DNA of 64,000 nt, from NCBI RefSeq assembly GCF_009795805.1, contig NZ_WTEY01000001.1:186001-250000 (forward strand). The letters run 5' to 3'. This DNA is from Gilliamella sp. Pra-s52 (lineage in GTDB: Bacteria > Pseudomonadota > Gammaproteobacteria > Enterobacterales > Orbaceae). The notes beneath the pieces were generated by a model. It had not been told where the DNA came from. It did not search any database and saw nothing but the letters and a program-made list of their open reading frames with translations. Position numbers and translations under genes: made by a program. Each line of letters starts with the position of its first letter. Within the stretch, counting starts at the first letter, position 1. Of the stretch, positions 31,111 to 40,797 are shown piece after piece.

Positions 31111-32019
31111 ATGGTTGATAAAGTTGCTGTATTGTACGGTGGAACTTCTGCAGAGAGAGAAGTATCGCTTAAGTCAGGTAAAGCAGTGCATGCAGGATTA
31201 TTGGCAAATGGTATTGATGCACATCTAATTGATACAAAGGAGTTTCTTGTTACCAATTTGAAGGAAGATGGATATACAAAAGCGTTTATTATTTTGCACG
31301 GACGAGGTGGGGAAGATGGCATTGTTCAGGCAATTTTGACTTACCAAAATATTCCTTATACAGGTAGTGATGTTTTATCGTCTGCACTAACAATGGATAA
31401 ATTAAAAACTAAATTGGTTTGGAAATCGCTTAATTTGCCCGTTGCTGATTATGTTATGGTAGAAAAATCAAAACCAATTGATACGGATGCTATTGTTAAG
31501 CAACTTGGTTTACCATTATTTGTAAAGCCAAGTCATGAAGGTTCAAGTGTTGGTATGACTAGAGTTAATGAAGTATCTGAATTGGAATCAGCTATTAATA
31601 TGGCTTTCAAATATGATAGTGTTGTGATGGTTGAGTCATTCTTAGCTGGTCCAGAATTTACCGTTGCAATTGTTGGTGATGATGTTTTACCATCAATTCA
31701 TATTAAGCCTGCAACCAAATTTTATGATTATGATGCCAAATATTTATCTGATACTACACAGTATTTTTGCCCAAGTGGTTTATCAGATGATAAAGAAAAA
31801 GAAATTCGTAAATTAGCGTTAGATGCTTATAAAGCAGTCGGATGTCGTGGATGGGGAAGAGTTGATATCATGTTTAATGATAAACAAAAACCATTTTTAC
31901 TTGAAGTAAATACTGCTCCAGGTATGACAGATCATAGTTTAGTGCCAATGGCGGCAAAACAATATGGTTGGTCGTTTAACGAACTTGTAGCCAAAATTTT
32001 AAATTTAGCAACTTTATAA
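31111..32019 (+). CDS. ddlB: D-alanine:D-alanine ligase
   Basis: A 302-residue ATP-grasp ligase (E. coli DdlB 306) producing the D-Ala-D-Ala used by MurF. Motifs include LYGGTSAEREVSLKSG, LHGRGGEDG, PLFVKPSHEGSSVGMTRV and FLLEVNTAPGMTDHSLVP (metal and ATP ligands). AGAGG overlaps the end of murC, giving two bases between stop and start. Confidence 0.97.
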   Translation: MVDKVAVLYGGTSAEREVSLKSGKAVHAGLLANGIDAHLIDTKEFLVTNLKEDGYTKAFIILHGRGGEDGIVQAILTYQNIPYTGSDVLSSALTMDKLKTKLVWKSLNLPVADYVMVEKSKPIDTDAIVKQLGLPLFVKPSHEGSSVGMTRVNEVSELESAINMAFKYDSVVMVESFLAGPEFTVAIVGDDVLPSIHIKPATKFYDYDAKYLSDTTQYFCPSGLSDDKEKEIRKLALDAYKAVGCRGWGRVDIMFNDKQKPFLLEVNTAPGMTDHSLVPMAAKQYGWSFNELVAKILNLATL

Positions 32020-32032
32020 TTGGCATTATTTT

Positions 32033-32866
32033 ATGAAACAAGTTAGACAAGCAGCGCATAGACGAGAAGATAAAAATAAAAAGCGACTGCTTATCTTTCG
32101 TAATACAGAGCAATTAATTGGTTTTTTGTTCTTTATTATGATTATTCTTATTAGTATTTGGGTAATTAAAAGCTTTAAAAATTGGATGAATGATCCTGAG
32201 CAAATGGTGTTATCACAGTTAACGTTAAGTGGTGATCATACCTATACAACAGAGGACGATCTTCGAGAAGCCATTTTAGGATTAGGCTTACCTAATACCT
32301 ACATTGGACAAGACGTGAATGATATCCAACAAGAAGTAATGCGATTTCCATGGGTTAAGCAAATAAGTGTACGTAAACAATGGCCTGATAGGTTAATTGT
32401 TTATGTCGAAGAATATAAACCTGCACTTTATTGGAATGATCTATTTTTACTTGATGAAAATGGCAATGTTTTTAGCGTACCACTTGATCGTATTGCAGAA
32501 TTACAACTACCAAGACTATATGGTCCTGAGGGTAAAGCAAAATCAGCGTTAGAAATTTATTCTAAATTAGAAAATCTTTCTAAGAAATTAGCAACTAATC
32601 AGTTAGCATTACATATTAAAGTAGCTATAACCGACGAACGCAATGCATGGCAATTAATGGTTGAACAGTGTGTATCTGGTTTTTGCCTTGAAAATCAGGA
32701 AATAAAATTATTGTTAGGTAATGAAAATATTGAACAACGGTATCAACAATTTATTAAATTATTTCCAGAAATTCAATCAAGAATTCCAGAAAATGAAAGA
32801 ATAATGGTCGCTGATTTACGTTATGAAAATGGTATTTCAGTACAAAGAGAAAAAATGGTGCAGTAA
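32033..32866 (+). CDS. ftsQ: Cell division protein FtsQ
   Basis: A 277-residue bitopic division protein. A basic cytoplasmic N-terminus (RQAAHRREDKNKKR) precedes one membrane helix (about 31-49), then a POTRA domain (about 62-130, LSGDHTYTTEDDLREAIL) and the beta domain with VRKQWPDRLIVYVEEYKP. It links early and late divisome components through FtsL and FtsB. Confidence 0.94.
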   Translation: MKQVRQAAHRREDKNKKRLLIFRNTEQLIGFLFFIMIILISIWVIKSFKNWMNDPEQMVLSQLTLSGDHTYTTEDDLREAILGLGLPNTYIGQDVNDIQQEVMRFPWVKQISVRKQWPDRLIVYVEEYKPALYWNDLFLLDENGNVFSVPLDRIAELQLPRLYGPEGKAKSALEIYSKLENLSKKLATNQLALHIKVAITDERNAWQLMVEQCVSGFCLENQEIKLLLGNENIEQRYQQFIKLFPEIQSRIPENERIMVADLRYENGISVQREKMVQ

Positions 32867-32887
32867 GGAATAAATTAAGGCTGAAGT

Positions 32888-34141
32888 ATGAAAGCAACGG
32901 AAAAAAAATTGGTCGTTGGGCTAGAAGTGGGTACATCCAAAGTGCTTGCCCTTGTTGGTGAAATTCTTCCTGATGGTATTGTTAACATTATTGGTGTAGG
33001 ACATTGTCCATCAAAAGGAGTTGATAAAGGTGGAGTAAACGATCTAGAGTCTGTCGTAAAATCCATCCAACGAGCAGTAGAACAAGCAGAATTAATGGCT
33101 GATTGTCAAATATCTTCAGTATATTTAAGTCTCTCTGGAAAACATATTCGCTGTCAAAATGAAATAGGTATGGTACCAATAGCTGATGAGGAAGTGACAG
33201 CCGAAGATGTTGAAAATGTTGTTCACACAGCAAAATCGGTCCGAATTTTAGATGAGCATCGTATTTTACATGTTATTGCACAAGAATATTCTATTGATTT
33301 ACAAGAAGGCATCAAAAATCCTATTGGTTTATCTGGTGTGAGAATGAAGGCCAAAGTTCATTTGGTTACCTGTCATAATGATATGGCTAGAAATATTGTT
33401 AAAGCCGTTGAACGTTGTGGATTGAAAGTTGATCAACTTATTTTTTCTGGTTTGGCCTCTAGCTATGCAGTTTTAACGGATGATGAAAAAGAATTAGGTG
33501 TTTGTGTGATTGATATAGGCGGTGGTACAATGGATGTAACTGTCTATACTGATGGTGCTTTACGTCATTCTGTTGTTATTCCTTATGCTGGCAATGTTGT
33601 TACTAGTGATATTGCCTATGCTTTTGGTGCACCACCAATGGATGCTGAAAATATTAAAATTCGTTATGGATGTGCTGTAGGTTCATTAATTGGTAAAGAT
33701 GAAGTCATTGATGTTCCAAGCGTTGGCGGTAGGCCATCTCGTTCTTTACAGCGACAAACTCTTGCAGATGTTATAGAACCCCGTTATTCAGAATTGCTTT
33801 CACTAGTACAAAAAGAGTTACTTACATTGCAAGAAGAGCTTAAAAAACAGAATATCAAATATCAATTAGCCGCAGGTATTGTGTTAACAGGCGGAGCGTC
33901 TCAAATAAAGGGAATGGTAGAATGCGCTGAAAAAGTTTTTCAAAATCAAGTGCGTATTGGGCAACCATTAAATATATCAGGGTTAACTGATTATGTACAA
34001 AAACCGTATTGTTCAACAACCATCGGGTTATTACACTATGGAAAACAAAGTTTATTAAATGATGATTCAAAGGATAGTAATAAATCATCATTAAAAGGGA
34101 TAGCTAAACGATTGACCGGTTGGTTTAAAAAAGAATTTTAG
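32888..34141 (+). CDS. ftsA: Cell division protein FtsA
   Basis: A 417-residue actin-like ATPase (E. coli 420) that tethers FtsZ to the membrane. Nucleotide-binding motifs are VVGLEVGTSKVLALVGEI at the N-terminus, VIDIGGGTMDVTVY and GIVLTGGASQIKGM. The C-terminal amphipathic membrane-targeting helix is visible as IAKRLTGWFKKEF. Confidence 0.97.
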   Translation: MKATEKKLVVGLEVGTSKVLALVGEILPDGIVNIIGVGHCPSKGVDKGGVNDLESVVKSIQRAVEQAELMADCQISSVYLSLSGKHIRCQNEIGMVPIADEEVTAEDVENVVHTAKSVRILDEHRILHVIAQEYSIDLQEGIKNPIGLSGVRMKAKVHLVTCHNDMARNIVKAVERCGLKVDQLIFSGLASSYAVLTDDEKELGVCVIDIGGGTMDVTVYTDGALRHSVVIPYAGNVVTSDIAYAFGAPPMDAENIKIRYGCAVGSLIGKDEVIDVPSVGGRPSRSLQRQTLADVIEPRYSELLSLVQKELLTLQEELKKQNIKYQLAAGIVLTGGASQIKGMVECAEKVFQNQVRIGQPLNISGLTDYVQKPYCSTTIGLLHYGKQSLLNDDSKDSNKSSLKGIAKRLTGWFKKEF

Positions 34142-34165
34142 CTAATATATTTCAAGAACTTCATG

Positions 34166-34195
34166 GACATTGTAGACGATTATCTGTACAATGTC
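34166..34195 (+). repeat. Stem-loop between ftsA and ftsZ
   Basis: GACATTGTA (34166-34174) is exactly complementary to TACAATGTC (34187-34195) across a 12-base loop, 28 bases before the ftsZ start. No T run follows, so it is not an ordinary terminator. It could be an mRNA processing or stability element, or an operator. Confidence 0.5.
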
Positions 34196-34222
34196 ATAAG
34201 ATCGTAAATTTGGAGATAAGTT

Positions 34223-35362
34223 ATGTTTGAGCCTATGGTTGCAGACGATGAACCAGCAGCAGTCATTAAAGTTATTGGTGTCGGTGGTGGCGGTGGTAAT
34301 GCCGTCGAACATATGATTGCCGAGCATATTGAAGGTGTCGAATTTTTTGCGGCAAATACAGATGCGCAGGCATTAAAAAGAATTAAGGTGGGTCAAACTA
34401 TCCAAATCGGTACTAATGTAACTAAAGGACTTGGTGCAGGAGCTAATCCAGAAGTCGGTAGAAACTCTGCTGAAGAAGATCGTGAGGTTATCCGTAGTGC
34501 TATTGAAGGTGCGGATATGGTCTTTATTGCCGCTGGTATGGGTGGAGGTACAGGAACGGGAGCTGCCCCTGTAGTTGCAGAAATAGCAAAAGAGTTAGGT
34601 ATCCTAACTGTTGCTGTTGTCACTAAACCTTTTGGCTTTGAAGGCAAAAAACGTATGGCTTTTGCTGAACAAGGTATTGCTGAATTAGCAAAACATGTTG
34701 ATTCACTGATAACTATTCCGAATGACAAACTATTAAAAGTATTAGGTCGAGGAGTTAAATTACTTGATGCTTTTGCAGCGGCTAATGGTGTTTTAAAAGG
34801 TGCTGTGCAAGGTATAGCCGAGCTTATTACTAAACCTGGTCATATAAATGTAGACTTTGCTGACGTAAGAACAGTGATGTCTGAAATGGGATATGCTATG
34901 ATGGGTTCTGGTCGAGCTAGTGGTGATAATCGAGCGGAAGAAGCTGCTGAAATGGCAATTTCTAGTCCTTTACTTGAAGATATTGATTTATCTGGAGCTC
35001 GAGGTGTATTGGTAAATGTAACAGCAGGATTAGATCTCGGCTTAGAAGAGTTTGAAACAGTGGGTAGTACAGTTCGGGCATTTGCTTCTGATAATGCGAC
35101 TGTTGTTGTTGGCACAACCTTTGATCCCGATATGTCGGATGAAATTCGAGTTACTGTGGTTGCAACGGGTATTGGTATGGATAAACGTTCAGAAGTTAAA
35201 ATGTCTAAACCGATGCCTCGTAATGATTTATTTGCTCAAAATAACACGTTAGGACAACAAGAAGATAAATTAGCTAAAGTTGTTAATGAACCAACAACTT
35301 CATCTATTGAAGATAACAGAATTTTAGATATTCCTGCTTTCATTCGTAAGCAAGCAAATTAA
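34223..35362 (+). CDS. ftsZ: Cell division GTPase FtsZ
   Basis: A 379-residue tubulin homologue (E. coli 383) that forms the division ring. It has [13 protein letters not shown] at the N-terminus, the tubulin signature [10 protein letters not shown] at about residue 108, the T7 loop with [11 protein letters not shown], and the C-terminal peptide [11 protein letters not shown] that binds FtsA. GGAG precedes the ATG. The linker before the tail is short. Confidence 0.98.
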   Translation: MFEPMVADDEPAAVIKVIGVGGGGGNAVEHMIAEHIEGVEFFAANTDAQALKRIKVGQTIQIGTNVTKGLGAGANPEVGRNSAEEDREVIRSAIEGADMVFIAAGMGGGTGTGAAPVVAEIAKELGILTVAVVTKPFGFEGKKRMAFAEQGIAELAKHVDSLITIPNDKLLKVLGRGVKLLDAFAAANGVLKGAVQGIAELITKPGHINVDFADVRTVMSEMGYAMMGSGRASGDNRAEEAAEMAISSPLLEDIDLSGARGVLVNVTAGLDLGLEEFETVGSTVRAFASDNATVVVGTTFDPDMSDEIRVTVVATGIGMDKRSEVKMSKPMPRNDLFAQNNTLGQQEDKLAKVVNEPTTSSIEDNRILDIPAFIRKQAN

Positions 35363-35429
35363 AGTTGAACTTATTTGATTTTTTATTGTCAAAGTTAAAG
35401 AGTACAACAAGTAAAAAAGTAGGTGCAAA

Positions 35430-36344
35430 GTGAAACAAAGAACCTTAAAAAAGACTATTCAAGCAACTGGTGTTGGTTTACATACCGGCAAGAAAGTTAG
35501 TTTGACATTACGTCCTGCGCCTGAGAATACAGGTATTATTTACCGCCGTACTGATTTAAATCCATATGTTGATTTTCCAGTGGATGCAAAATCTGTACGC
35601 GATACAATGCTTTGTACTTGTTTAGTAAACGAAGATAATGTTCGTATCTCAACAGTCGAACATATTAATTCTGCTTTAGCAGGACTTGGTATAGATAATA
35701 TTATTATTGAAGTTAATGCACCTGAAATTCCAATAATGGATGGTAGCGCTAGTCCCTTTGTTTATTTATTACTTGATGCAGGCATTGCTGAACAAAATGC
35801 ACTAAAAAGGTTTTTACGTGTAAAAGAGACTGTTCGAGTTGAAAATGGCGATAAATGGGCTGAAGTAAGGCCTTATAGTGGTTTTAGATTAGATTTTACT
35901 ATTGATTTCCATCATCCTGCTATTGATAGCAGTTCGCAGCGTTATCAATTAGATTTTTCATCTGAATCATTTATTCGTCAAATTAGCCGGGCAAGAACGT
36001 TTGGTTTTATGCGCGATATTGAAGCGTTGCAATCCAAAGGTTTATGTTTAGGTGGTAGTTTAGATTGCGCAATTGTTGTTGATGATTATAAAGTGCTTAA
36101 TGAAGATGGTTTGCGTTTTGATGACGAGTTTGTACGTCACAAAATGCTTGATACTATTGGTGATTTATATATGAGCGGTCATAATATGATTGGCGAAGTA
36201 GTTTGTTATAAATCAGGTCATGCACTAAACAACCAATTATTGCAGGCATTGTTAGCTAAACAAAGTGCATGGGAATATGTGACATTTACAGAAGAACAAA
36301 CAGTACCGCTAGCGTTGGGTACTAAGCAGCTTATTCTAGCGTAA
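35430..36344 (+). CDS. lpxC: UDP-3-O-acyl-N-acetylglucosamine deacetylase LpxC
   Basis: A 304-residue zinc enzyme (E. coli 305) for the committed step of lipid A synthesis. Zinc ligands are His78 ([12 protein letters not shown]), His237 and Asp241 ([11 protein letters not shown]); the catalytic His264 is in GHALNNQL. It starts with GTG, preceded by AGGTG. It ends the dcw cluster and is followed by a terminator; the secM-secA genes that follow in E. coli are absent. Confidence 0.97.
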   Translation: MKQRTLKKTIQATGVGLHTGKKVSLTLRPAPENTGIIYRRTDLNPYVDFPVDAKSVRDTMLCTCLVNEDNVRISTVEHINSALAGLGIDNIIIEVNAPEIPIMDGSASPFVYLLLDAGIAEQNALKRFLRVKETVRVENGDKWAEVRPYSGFRLDFTIDFHHPAIDSSSQRYQLDFSSESFIRQISRARTFGFMRDIEALQSKGLCLGGSLDCAIVVDDYKVLNEDGLRFDDEFVRHKMLDTIGDLYMSGHNMIGEVVCYKSGHALNNQLLQALLAKQSAWEYVTFTEEQTVPLALGTKQLILA

Positions 36345-36374
36345 AGTCGTAAGAAATATTACTATATATTATAG

Positions 36375-36403
36375 ACGCTCCTATTTTTAATGGGGGCGTT
36401 TTT
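36375..36403 (+). terminator. Rho-independent terminator of the dcw cluster
   Basis: ACGCTCC (36375-36381) pairs with GGGGCGT (36393-36399) with one G-U pair, followed by a T-rich run. Confidence 0.72.
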
Positions 36404-36427
36404 ATTTTATATTAAAGAGATAATAAC

Positions 36428-37021
36428 ATGAATAATAGTCATTTTTTTGCTCATTTATCGCGATTAAAGCTTATTAACCGTTGGCCTCTAATGCGAAATA
36501 TAAGAACGGAAAATGTATCAGAACATAGCTTACAAGTAGCTTTTGTTGCACATGCTTTAGCTATAATTAAAAATAAAAAATTTAATGGTGATGTAAATCC
36601 AGAACGAATTGCATTGTTAGCAATGTATCATGATGTTTCAGAAGTTATTACTGGCGATTTACCAACACCCACAAAATACTACAACCCACAAATTACTGTT
36701 GAATATAAAAAAATTGAAAAAATAGCTCAACATAAACTCATTAATATGCTTCCAAAAGATCTTCAAGATGATTTTAGAACACTAATCGATGATGATTTTT
36801 ATAACGAAACAGAAAAAAGTATTGTAAAACAGGCTGATGCATTATGTGCCTATCTTAAAACGATTGAAGAATTGAGTGCTGGTAATAATGAATTTAAATT
36901 GGCAGAACAACGCTTAAAAAAGACGTTATCTGAACGTAATAGTCCAGAAATGAACTATTTTTTAGATGTTTTTCTTCCTAGTTTTAGCTTGTCATTAGAT
37001 GAAATTACAATGGATAAATAA
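36428..37021 (+). CDS. yfbR: 5'-deoxynucleotidase YfbR
   Basis: A 197-residue HD-domain phosphohydrolase (E. coli 199) that removes phosphate from deoxyribonucleoside 5'-monophosphates. Metal ligands are His33 (EHSLQVA), His-Asp in [18 protein letters not shown] (about 68-69) and the Asp in [16 protein letters not shown]. It stands alone, convergent with the two-component genes. Confidence 0.95.
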   Translation: MNNSHFFAHLSRLKLINRWPLMRNIRTENVSEHSLQVAFVAHALAIIKNKKFNGDVNPERIALLAMYHDVSEVITGDLPTPTKYYNPQITVEYKKIEKIAQHKLINMLPKDLQDDFRTLIDDDFYNETEKSIVKQADALCAYLKTIEELSAGNNEFKLAEQRLKKTLSERNSPEMNYFLDVFLPSFSLSLDEITMDK

Positions 37022-37098
37022 ATTACTTAGTTTTATAGTATTATTACAAATAATTAATTAGTTAATTTTCTTATATGTGATGAGTATAGACGGATTTA

Positions 37099-37770
37099 TT
37101 ACTTATGATAAATATAACGTTTAACAGGTCGACCTATTGATAAATAGGCCAAATGGCTTTCAAGCTCACCTAGCTCTTCTAGGTAATCCAAGTATTTTTT
37201 AAGAGATATTCTCGATAACGAAATTAATTCTACAATGTCACTCATTGAAAATTCATTATTATATTTAATAATCGCCTCTCGAACATTTTGCAATGTTTGA
37301 TTATCAATACCTTTTGGTAACCTTTTGTTGTGGCAAACAGGTTTTGCAAAAATTCGGTCATCAAGTTGATGTTGATTTAAAATTTTGGATGATGATAATA
37401 AGCGTATACGTTCTTTATAAGAAATTAATGCCATGCGTAATCGTTCAAAAGTAAAAGGTTTTACAATATAATCAATGACACCTAAGCGTAAAGCCGCTTG
37501 AATTTCACTTGTTTTACAGGCCGCAGTTACCATAATAATATCAATTTTTGGATAACTGATACGAATATGTTGTAATAGCTCTAGTCCATTGAGTTTTGGC
37601 ATAAATACATCTAGCAAAATTAAATCAATATGATTATCGTGTATAAAATGCAGTGCCTGTTCACCGTTATTGACATTGGCGATTAAATTAAAGCCAGGAA
37701 CCATTTGTAGGTATTTTTTATTTAATTCTGTCACCATAGGATCATCTTCAACTATTAAAACATCAACCAT
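37099..37770 (-). CDS. CitB/DcuR-family response regulator
   Basis: A 223-residue response regulator. The receiver domain (1-120) has acidic residues E8, D9, D10, the phosphorylated Asp54 in ILLDVFMPK and Lys in VKPF (about 104). The C-terminal helix-turn-helix ends in SIGRPVKRYIY, typical of the CitB/DcuR/MalR group. Such regulators control transport and fermentation of citrate, malate or fumarate. It overlaps the kinase gene by 8 bases, so the two are translated together, and lies beside a malate-type transporter and malic enzyme, the likely targets. I give no symbol because citrate, malate and C4-dicarboxylate versions cannot be separated by eye. Confidence 0.88.
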   Translation of the reverse strand: MVDVLIVEDDPMVTELNKKYLQMVPGFNLIANVNNGEQALHFIHDNHIDLILLDVFMPKLNGLELLQHIRISYPKIDIIMVTAACKTSEIQAALRLGVIDYIVKPFTFERLRMALISYKERIRLLSSSKILNQHQLDDRIFAKPVCHNKRLPKGIDNQTLQNVREAIIKYNNEFSMSDIVELISLSRISLKKYLDYLEELGELESHLAYLSIGRPVKRYIYHK

Positions 37771-39391
37771 GAATTTTTTTCTCCCTATAGATTTCTTTAA
37801 TTGGCAATAATACTTTAAAACACGTTCCTTTTTTATTGCTTAAGTCACATAATTCAATATGCCCATTGAGTTCATCGATACTTGCTAGAACCAAATACAG
37901 TCCAATACCTCGATTATCGCCTTTAGTTGAATAACCTTTTTGAAATATACGTTGCGTATCTTCTTCTGAAATACCTTCGCCATTATCATTGATTTCAATG
38001 TTAAACGTATCATTATTAATTTGTAAATTAACATTGATTTGTTTTTCTTCTAAAAATTGTACGGCATCTAAACTATTATCAATTAAATTACCTAAAATGG
38101 TAATTAAACTATGAGTGACAGATGTATCTGAAATCGGTGATAATATACCATTAATGTTAAAATTTAAATAAACACCTAATTCTCGGGCTCGGCTAAATTT
38201 ACTATTTAGAAAACCAGAAATGATTGGATCTTTAATTGCTTGAGTGACAAGTTTTGATTCAGCTTGCTGGTTACCAATAATCTCTTCAAGATAATCAATT
38301 AATTCTTGTTTGTTATTATTAAACGCTAAACCATAAATAACATGTAATTTATTATTAAATTCGTGTGATTGAGAACGCAATGCATCAGCATAACGGTTTA
38401 CACCGGTTAAGTTTTCAGCTAATTGTCGTATTTCGGTCATATCCCTAAAAGAGGCAATAGCACCAACTAATGCACCATTGACAAATAATGGAGCTCTATT
38501 TGTTAAAATAACAACACCATTAATGTTTTGTTCGCAATCATATTCGGCTAAGCCTGATTGCATGACTTCGTGTAAACGAGTATTTGGAATAATATCTGCA
38601 ATTTGTGTACCTATAATATCGGATTTACAACTAGTAATCCGTAATATTCGTTTTGCCTCATTATTAATCTGGGTAATTGAACCATCACGATTAATTACTA
38701 CAATGCCTTCTTTAACGGTTCTAATAATAGCATCGCGCTCTTCAAATAGTTGGGCCATTTCGCTTGGCTCAAGTCCATATAAAATTTTCTTAATATTGCG
38801 TGATAATAATAGGGCTAAAATAGAAGAAACACTTAACGAAGCCAATAATGAAAACCAGATGGATTGACTGGTTCTTGATGCTAAATGATCGATCTTTTTT
38901 AGTGTTTGTCCAACTAGTACTGCGCCAATTTGTTGATGATCGCTATTGAAAATAGGACTAAATGCTCGTATAGAATTGCCAAGTGTTCCTTCGGCTATTG
39001 ATGTATAAGATTCTCCTTTTAATACTTTACCTTCATCGCCACCAACAATAAGCTGTCCAATTTTATTTTTATCAGGATGTGACAGTCGCACTCCTTGCAT
39101 ATTAAATACAACGACAAAATCAACCTGCGTTAGTTTTCGTATTTGTTCAGTATCATGTTGGATAAAAGATAAGCTCTGAGGAGAGGGGGATTGTATATTC
39201 TTTATTATATTATCCGTTGATGAAATAATATTAGCAATATTTTCAACATGTTGGCGAGAAGTCTGTAAATATTCATTATTAACAAAATGAATAATATAAA
39301 TATTTTCAGCTATGGACGATAATGTAAAAACTAAAAAAAATAAACTGATAAGCTTAAATTTAAGTGTTAACCGATTAAAAAGATATCTCAT
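37763..39391 (-). CDS. CitA/DcuS-family sensor histidine kinase
   Basis: A 542-residue membrane sensor. Two membrane helices (about 15-35 and 180-200) flank a periplasmic PAS domain with RLSHPDKNKIGQ and GTLGNSIRAFSPIF, the pattern that binds carboxylates in CitA and DcuS. A cytoplasmic PAS domain (about 220-320) follows, then the H-box QSHEFNNKLHVIYGL with His343, and the ATPase motifs GNLIDNSLDAV, DNGEGI and RGIGLYLV. It signals to the regulator encoded next. A terminator-like hairpin separates it from the malic enzyme gene upstream, so it may have its own promoter. Confidence 0.9.
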   Translation of the reverse strand: MRYLFNRLTLKFKLISLFFLVFTLSSIAENIYIIHFVNNEYLQTSRQHVENIANIISSTDNIIKNIQSPSPQSLSFIQHDTEQIRKLTQVDFVVVFNMQGVRLSHPDKNKIGQLIVGGDEGKVLKGESYTSIAEGTLGNSIRAFSPIFNSDHQQIGAVLVGQTLKKIDHLASRTSQSIWFSLLASLSVSSILALLLSRNIKKILYGLEPSEMAQLFEERDAIIRTVKEGIVVINRDGSITQINNEAKRILRITSCKSDIIGTQIADIIPNTRLHEVMQSGLAEYDCEQNINGVVILTNRAPLFVNGALVGAIASFRDMTEIRQLAENLTGVNRYADALRSQSHEFNNKLHVIYGLAFNNNKQELIDYLEEIIGNQQAESKLVTQAIKDPIISGFLNSKFSRARELGVYLNFNINGILSPISDTSVTHSLITILGNLIDNSLDAVQFLEEKQINVNLQINNDTFNIEINDNGEGISEEDTQRIFQKGYSTKGDNRGIGLYLVLASIDELNGHIELCDLSNKKGTCFKVLLPIKEIYREKKIHG

Positions 39392-39444
39392 TTAGTCACT
39401 TTTCGAAAACAGTTATTGTTTACTTATATTAATGTACTAAAGGT

Positions 39445-39478
39445 AAAACCTGCTAATCAATTATTGAATTAACAGGTT
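39445..39478 (-). terminator. Terminator-like hairpin between malic enzyme and sensor kinase genes
   Basis: On the minus strand AACCTG and CAGGTT (39473-39478 and 39447-39452 on the plus strand) close a long, partly paired stem with an inner ATTCAATAATTGA palindrome, then TTTT. It would reduce readthrough from the transporter-malic enzyme pair into the regulatory genes. Confidence 0.5.
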
Positions 39479-39509
39479 ATATTAAAATCTAATTAGCCAA
39501 ATAATATGC

Positions 39510-40664
39510 TTATTTGGCAGCATTTTTAACGCTTTCAGCGACAACTTTAGCTACATTGGGTTCAAAAGCATTAGGTAATATATATTCTACTGATAATTTG
39601 TCATCAGTTACAATACTAGCTAATCCTTTGGCTGCAGCTAATTGCATCTCTAATGTGATATTTTTAGCTCTAGCATCCAACGCACCTCTAAAAATTCCAG
39701 GGAATGCTAAGACATTATTAATTTGGTTTGGATAATCACTACGCCCTGTACCGACAATATAAGCGCCAGCAGCTTTAGCTTCTTCTGGGAAGATTTCAGG
39801 TATTGGATTGGCCATTGCAAAAATAATAGATTTTTCTGCCATAGTTTTAACCCATTTTGGATTTAATACTTTTGGTGCTGAAACACCAATAAATACATCA
39901 GCACCTTTGAGCGCATCTTCTAATGTTCCTTTTTGCTTTTCGCGATTGGTTCTTTTGGCCATAGCTAAGTGATGCGGTGGTAATGACTCATCATCTTCAG
40001 ATAAAATACCAATTTTATCAACCACTTTTAGATTGGTTACTCCTGCGGCTAATAACATATCAGCGATAGCTAAACCTGCAGCTCCACCACCGTTGACAAC
40101 AATTTTAGCTGACTCAATTTTTTTATTTGCGACTTTTAATGCATTGTATAATGCGGCTAAAACAACAATTGCTGTGCCATGTTGGTCGTCATGAAATACT
40201 GGAATATCTAGTATTTCTTGCAAACGTTTTTCTATTTCAAAACATCTTGGAGCGCTAATATCCTCAAGATTAATGCCTCCAAACGAAGGGGCTAATGCAG
40301 CAATATGGCTAACAAGTTCATCAGGATCTTGTGTATTGAGCGATAGTGGAATTGCATCTACATTAGCAAATTGCTTAAATAATATTGCTTTTCCTTCCAT
40401 TACAGGGATGGCGGCCTCTGGGCCTATATTACCAAGTCCTAATACTGCTGAACCATCAGTGATAACAGCGACTAAATTACGTTTACTGGTATATTCATAT
40501 ACAGATTCAGGATTTTCCGATATTTCTGTACACACCGCTGCCACGCCAGGCGTATACGCAACACTCAGATCGGCCATTGAATTTACTGGTACCTTTGAAT
40601 GAATTTCTAATTTTCCATGCATTTGTTTGCTAATTGCTAATGCTTTTTCTTGAACTGTAGTCAT
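39510..40664 (-). CDS. NAD(P)-dependent malic enzyme, short form
   Basis: A 384-residue oxaloacetate-decarboxylating malate dehydrogenase converting malate to pyruvate and CO2. It has the malic N-terminal domain with SVAYTPGVAAVC and EGKAILFKQFANVDAIPL, the metal-binding EDISAPRCFEIE and DDQHGTAIV, and a nucleotide fold VVNGGGAAGLAIADMLL. It lacks the phosphotransacetylase domain of E. coli MaeB and is much shorter than MaeA, resembling the malic enzymes that accompany CCS transporters in lactic acid bacteria. The start is ATG 40664 with AAGGT upstream; a TTG 15 bases earlier overlaps that site. Confidence 0.9.
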   Translation of the reverse strand: MTTVQEKALAISKQMHGKLEIHSKVPVNSMADLSVAYTPGVAAVCTEISENPESVYEYTSKRNLVAVITDGSAVLGLGNIGPEAAIPVMEGKAILFKQFANVDAIPLSLNTQDPDELVSHIAALAPSFGGINLEDISAPRCFEIEKRLQEILDIPVFHDDQHGTAIVVLAALYNALKVANKKIESAKIVVNGGGAAGLAIADMLLAAGVTNLKVVDKIGILSEDDESLPPHHLAMAKRTNREKQKGTLEDALKGADVFIGVSAPKVLNPKWVKTMAEKSIIFAMANPIPEIFPEEAKAAGAYIVGTGRSDYPNQINNVLAFPGIFRGALDARAKNITLEMQLAAAKGLASIVTDDKLSVEYILPNAFEPNVAKVVAESVKNAAK

Positions 40665-40797
40665 AATTGTTACCTTCAAATTATGTTTATGAAATATTGT
40701 ATTTATAAATATTATATTTACTGTTTTATGCTGCTATATTTATAACTCATTGATTGTTGTTATATTACCCTCTAAATTGTAGAAAGCTTTTTCCTTA

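Noticed and set aside
34393-35115. Open frames antisense to ftsZ
   Set aside because: They mirror the codon pattern of a strongly conserved gene and have no ribosome binding site.
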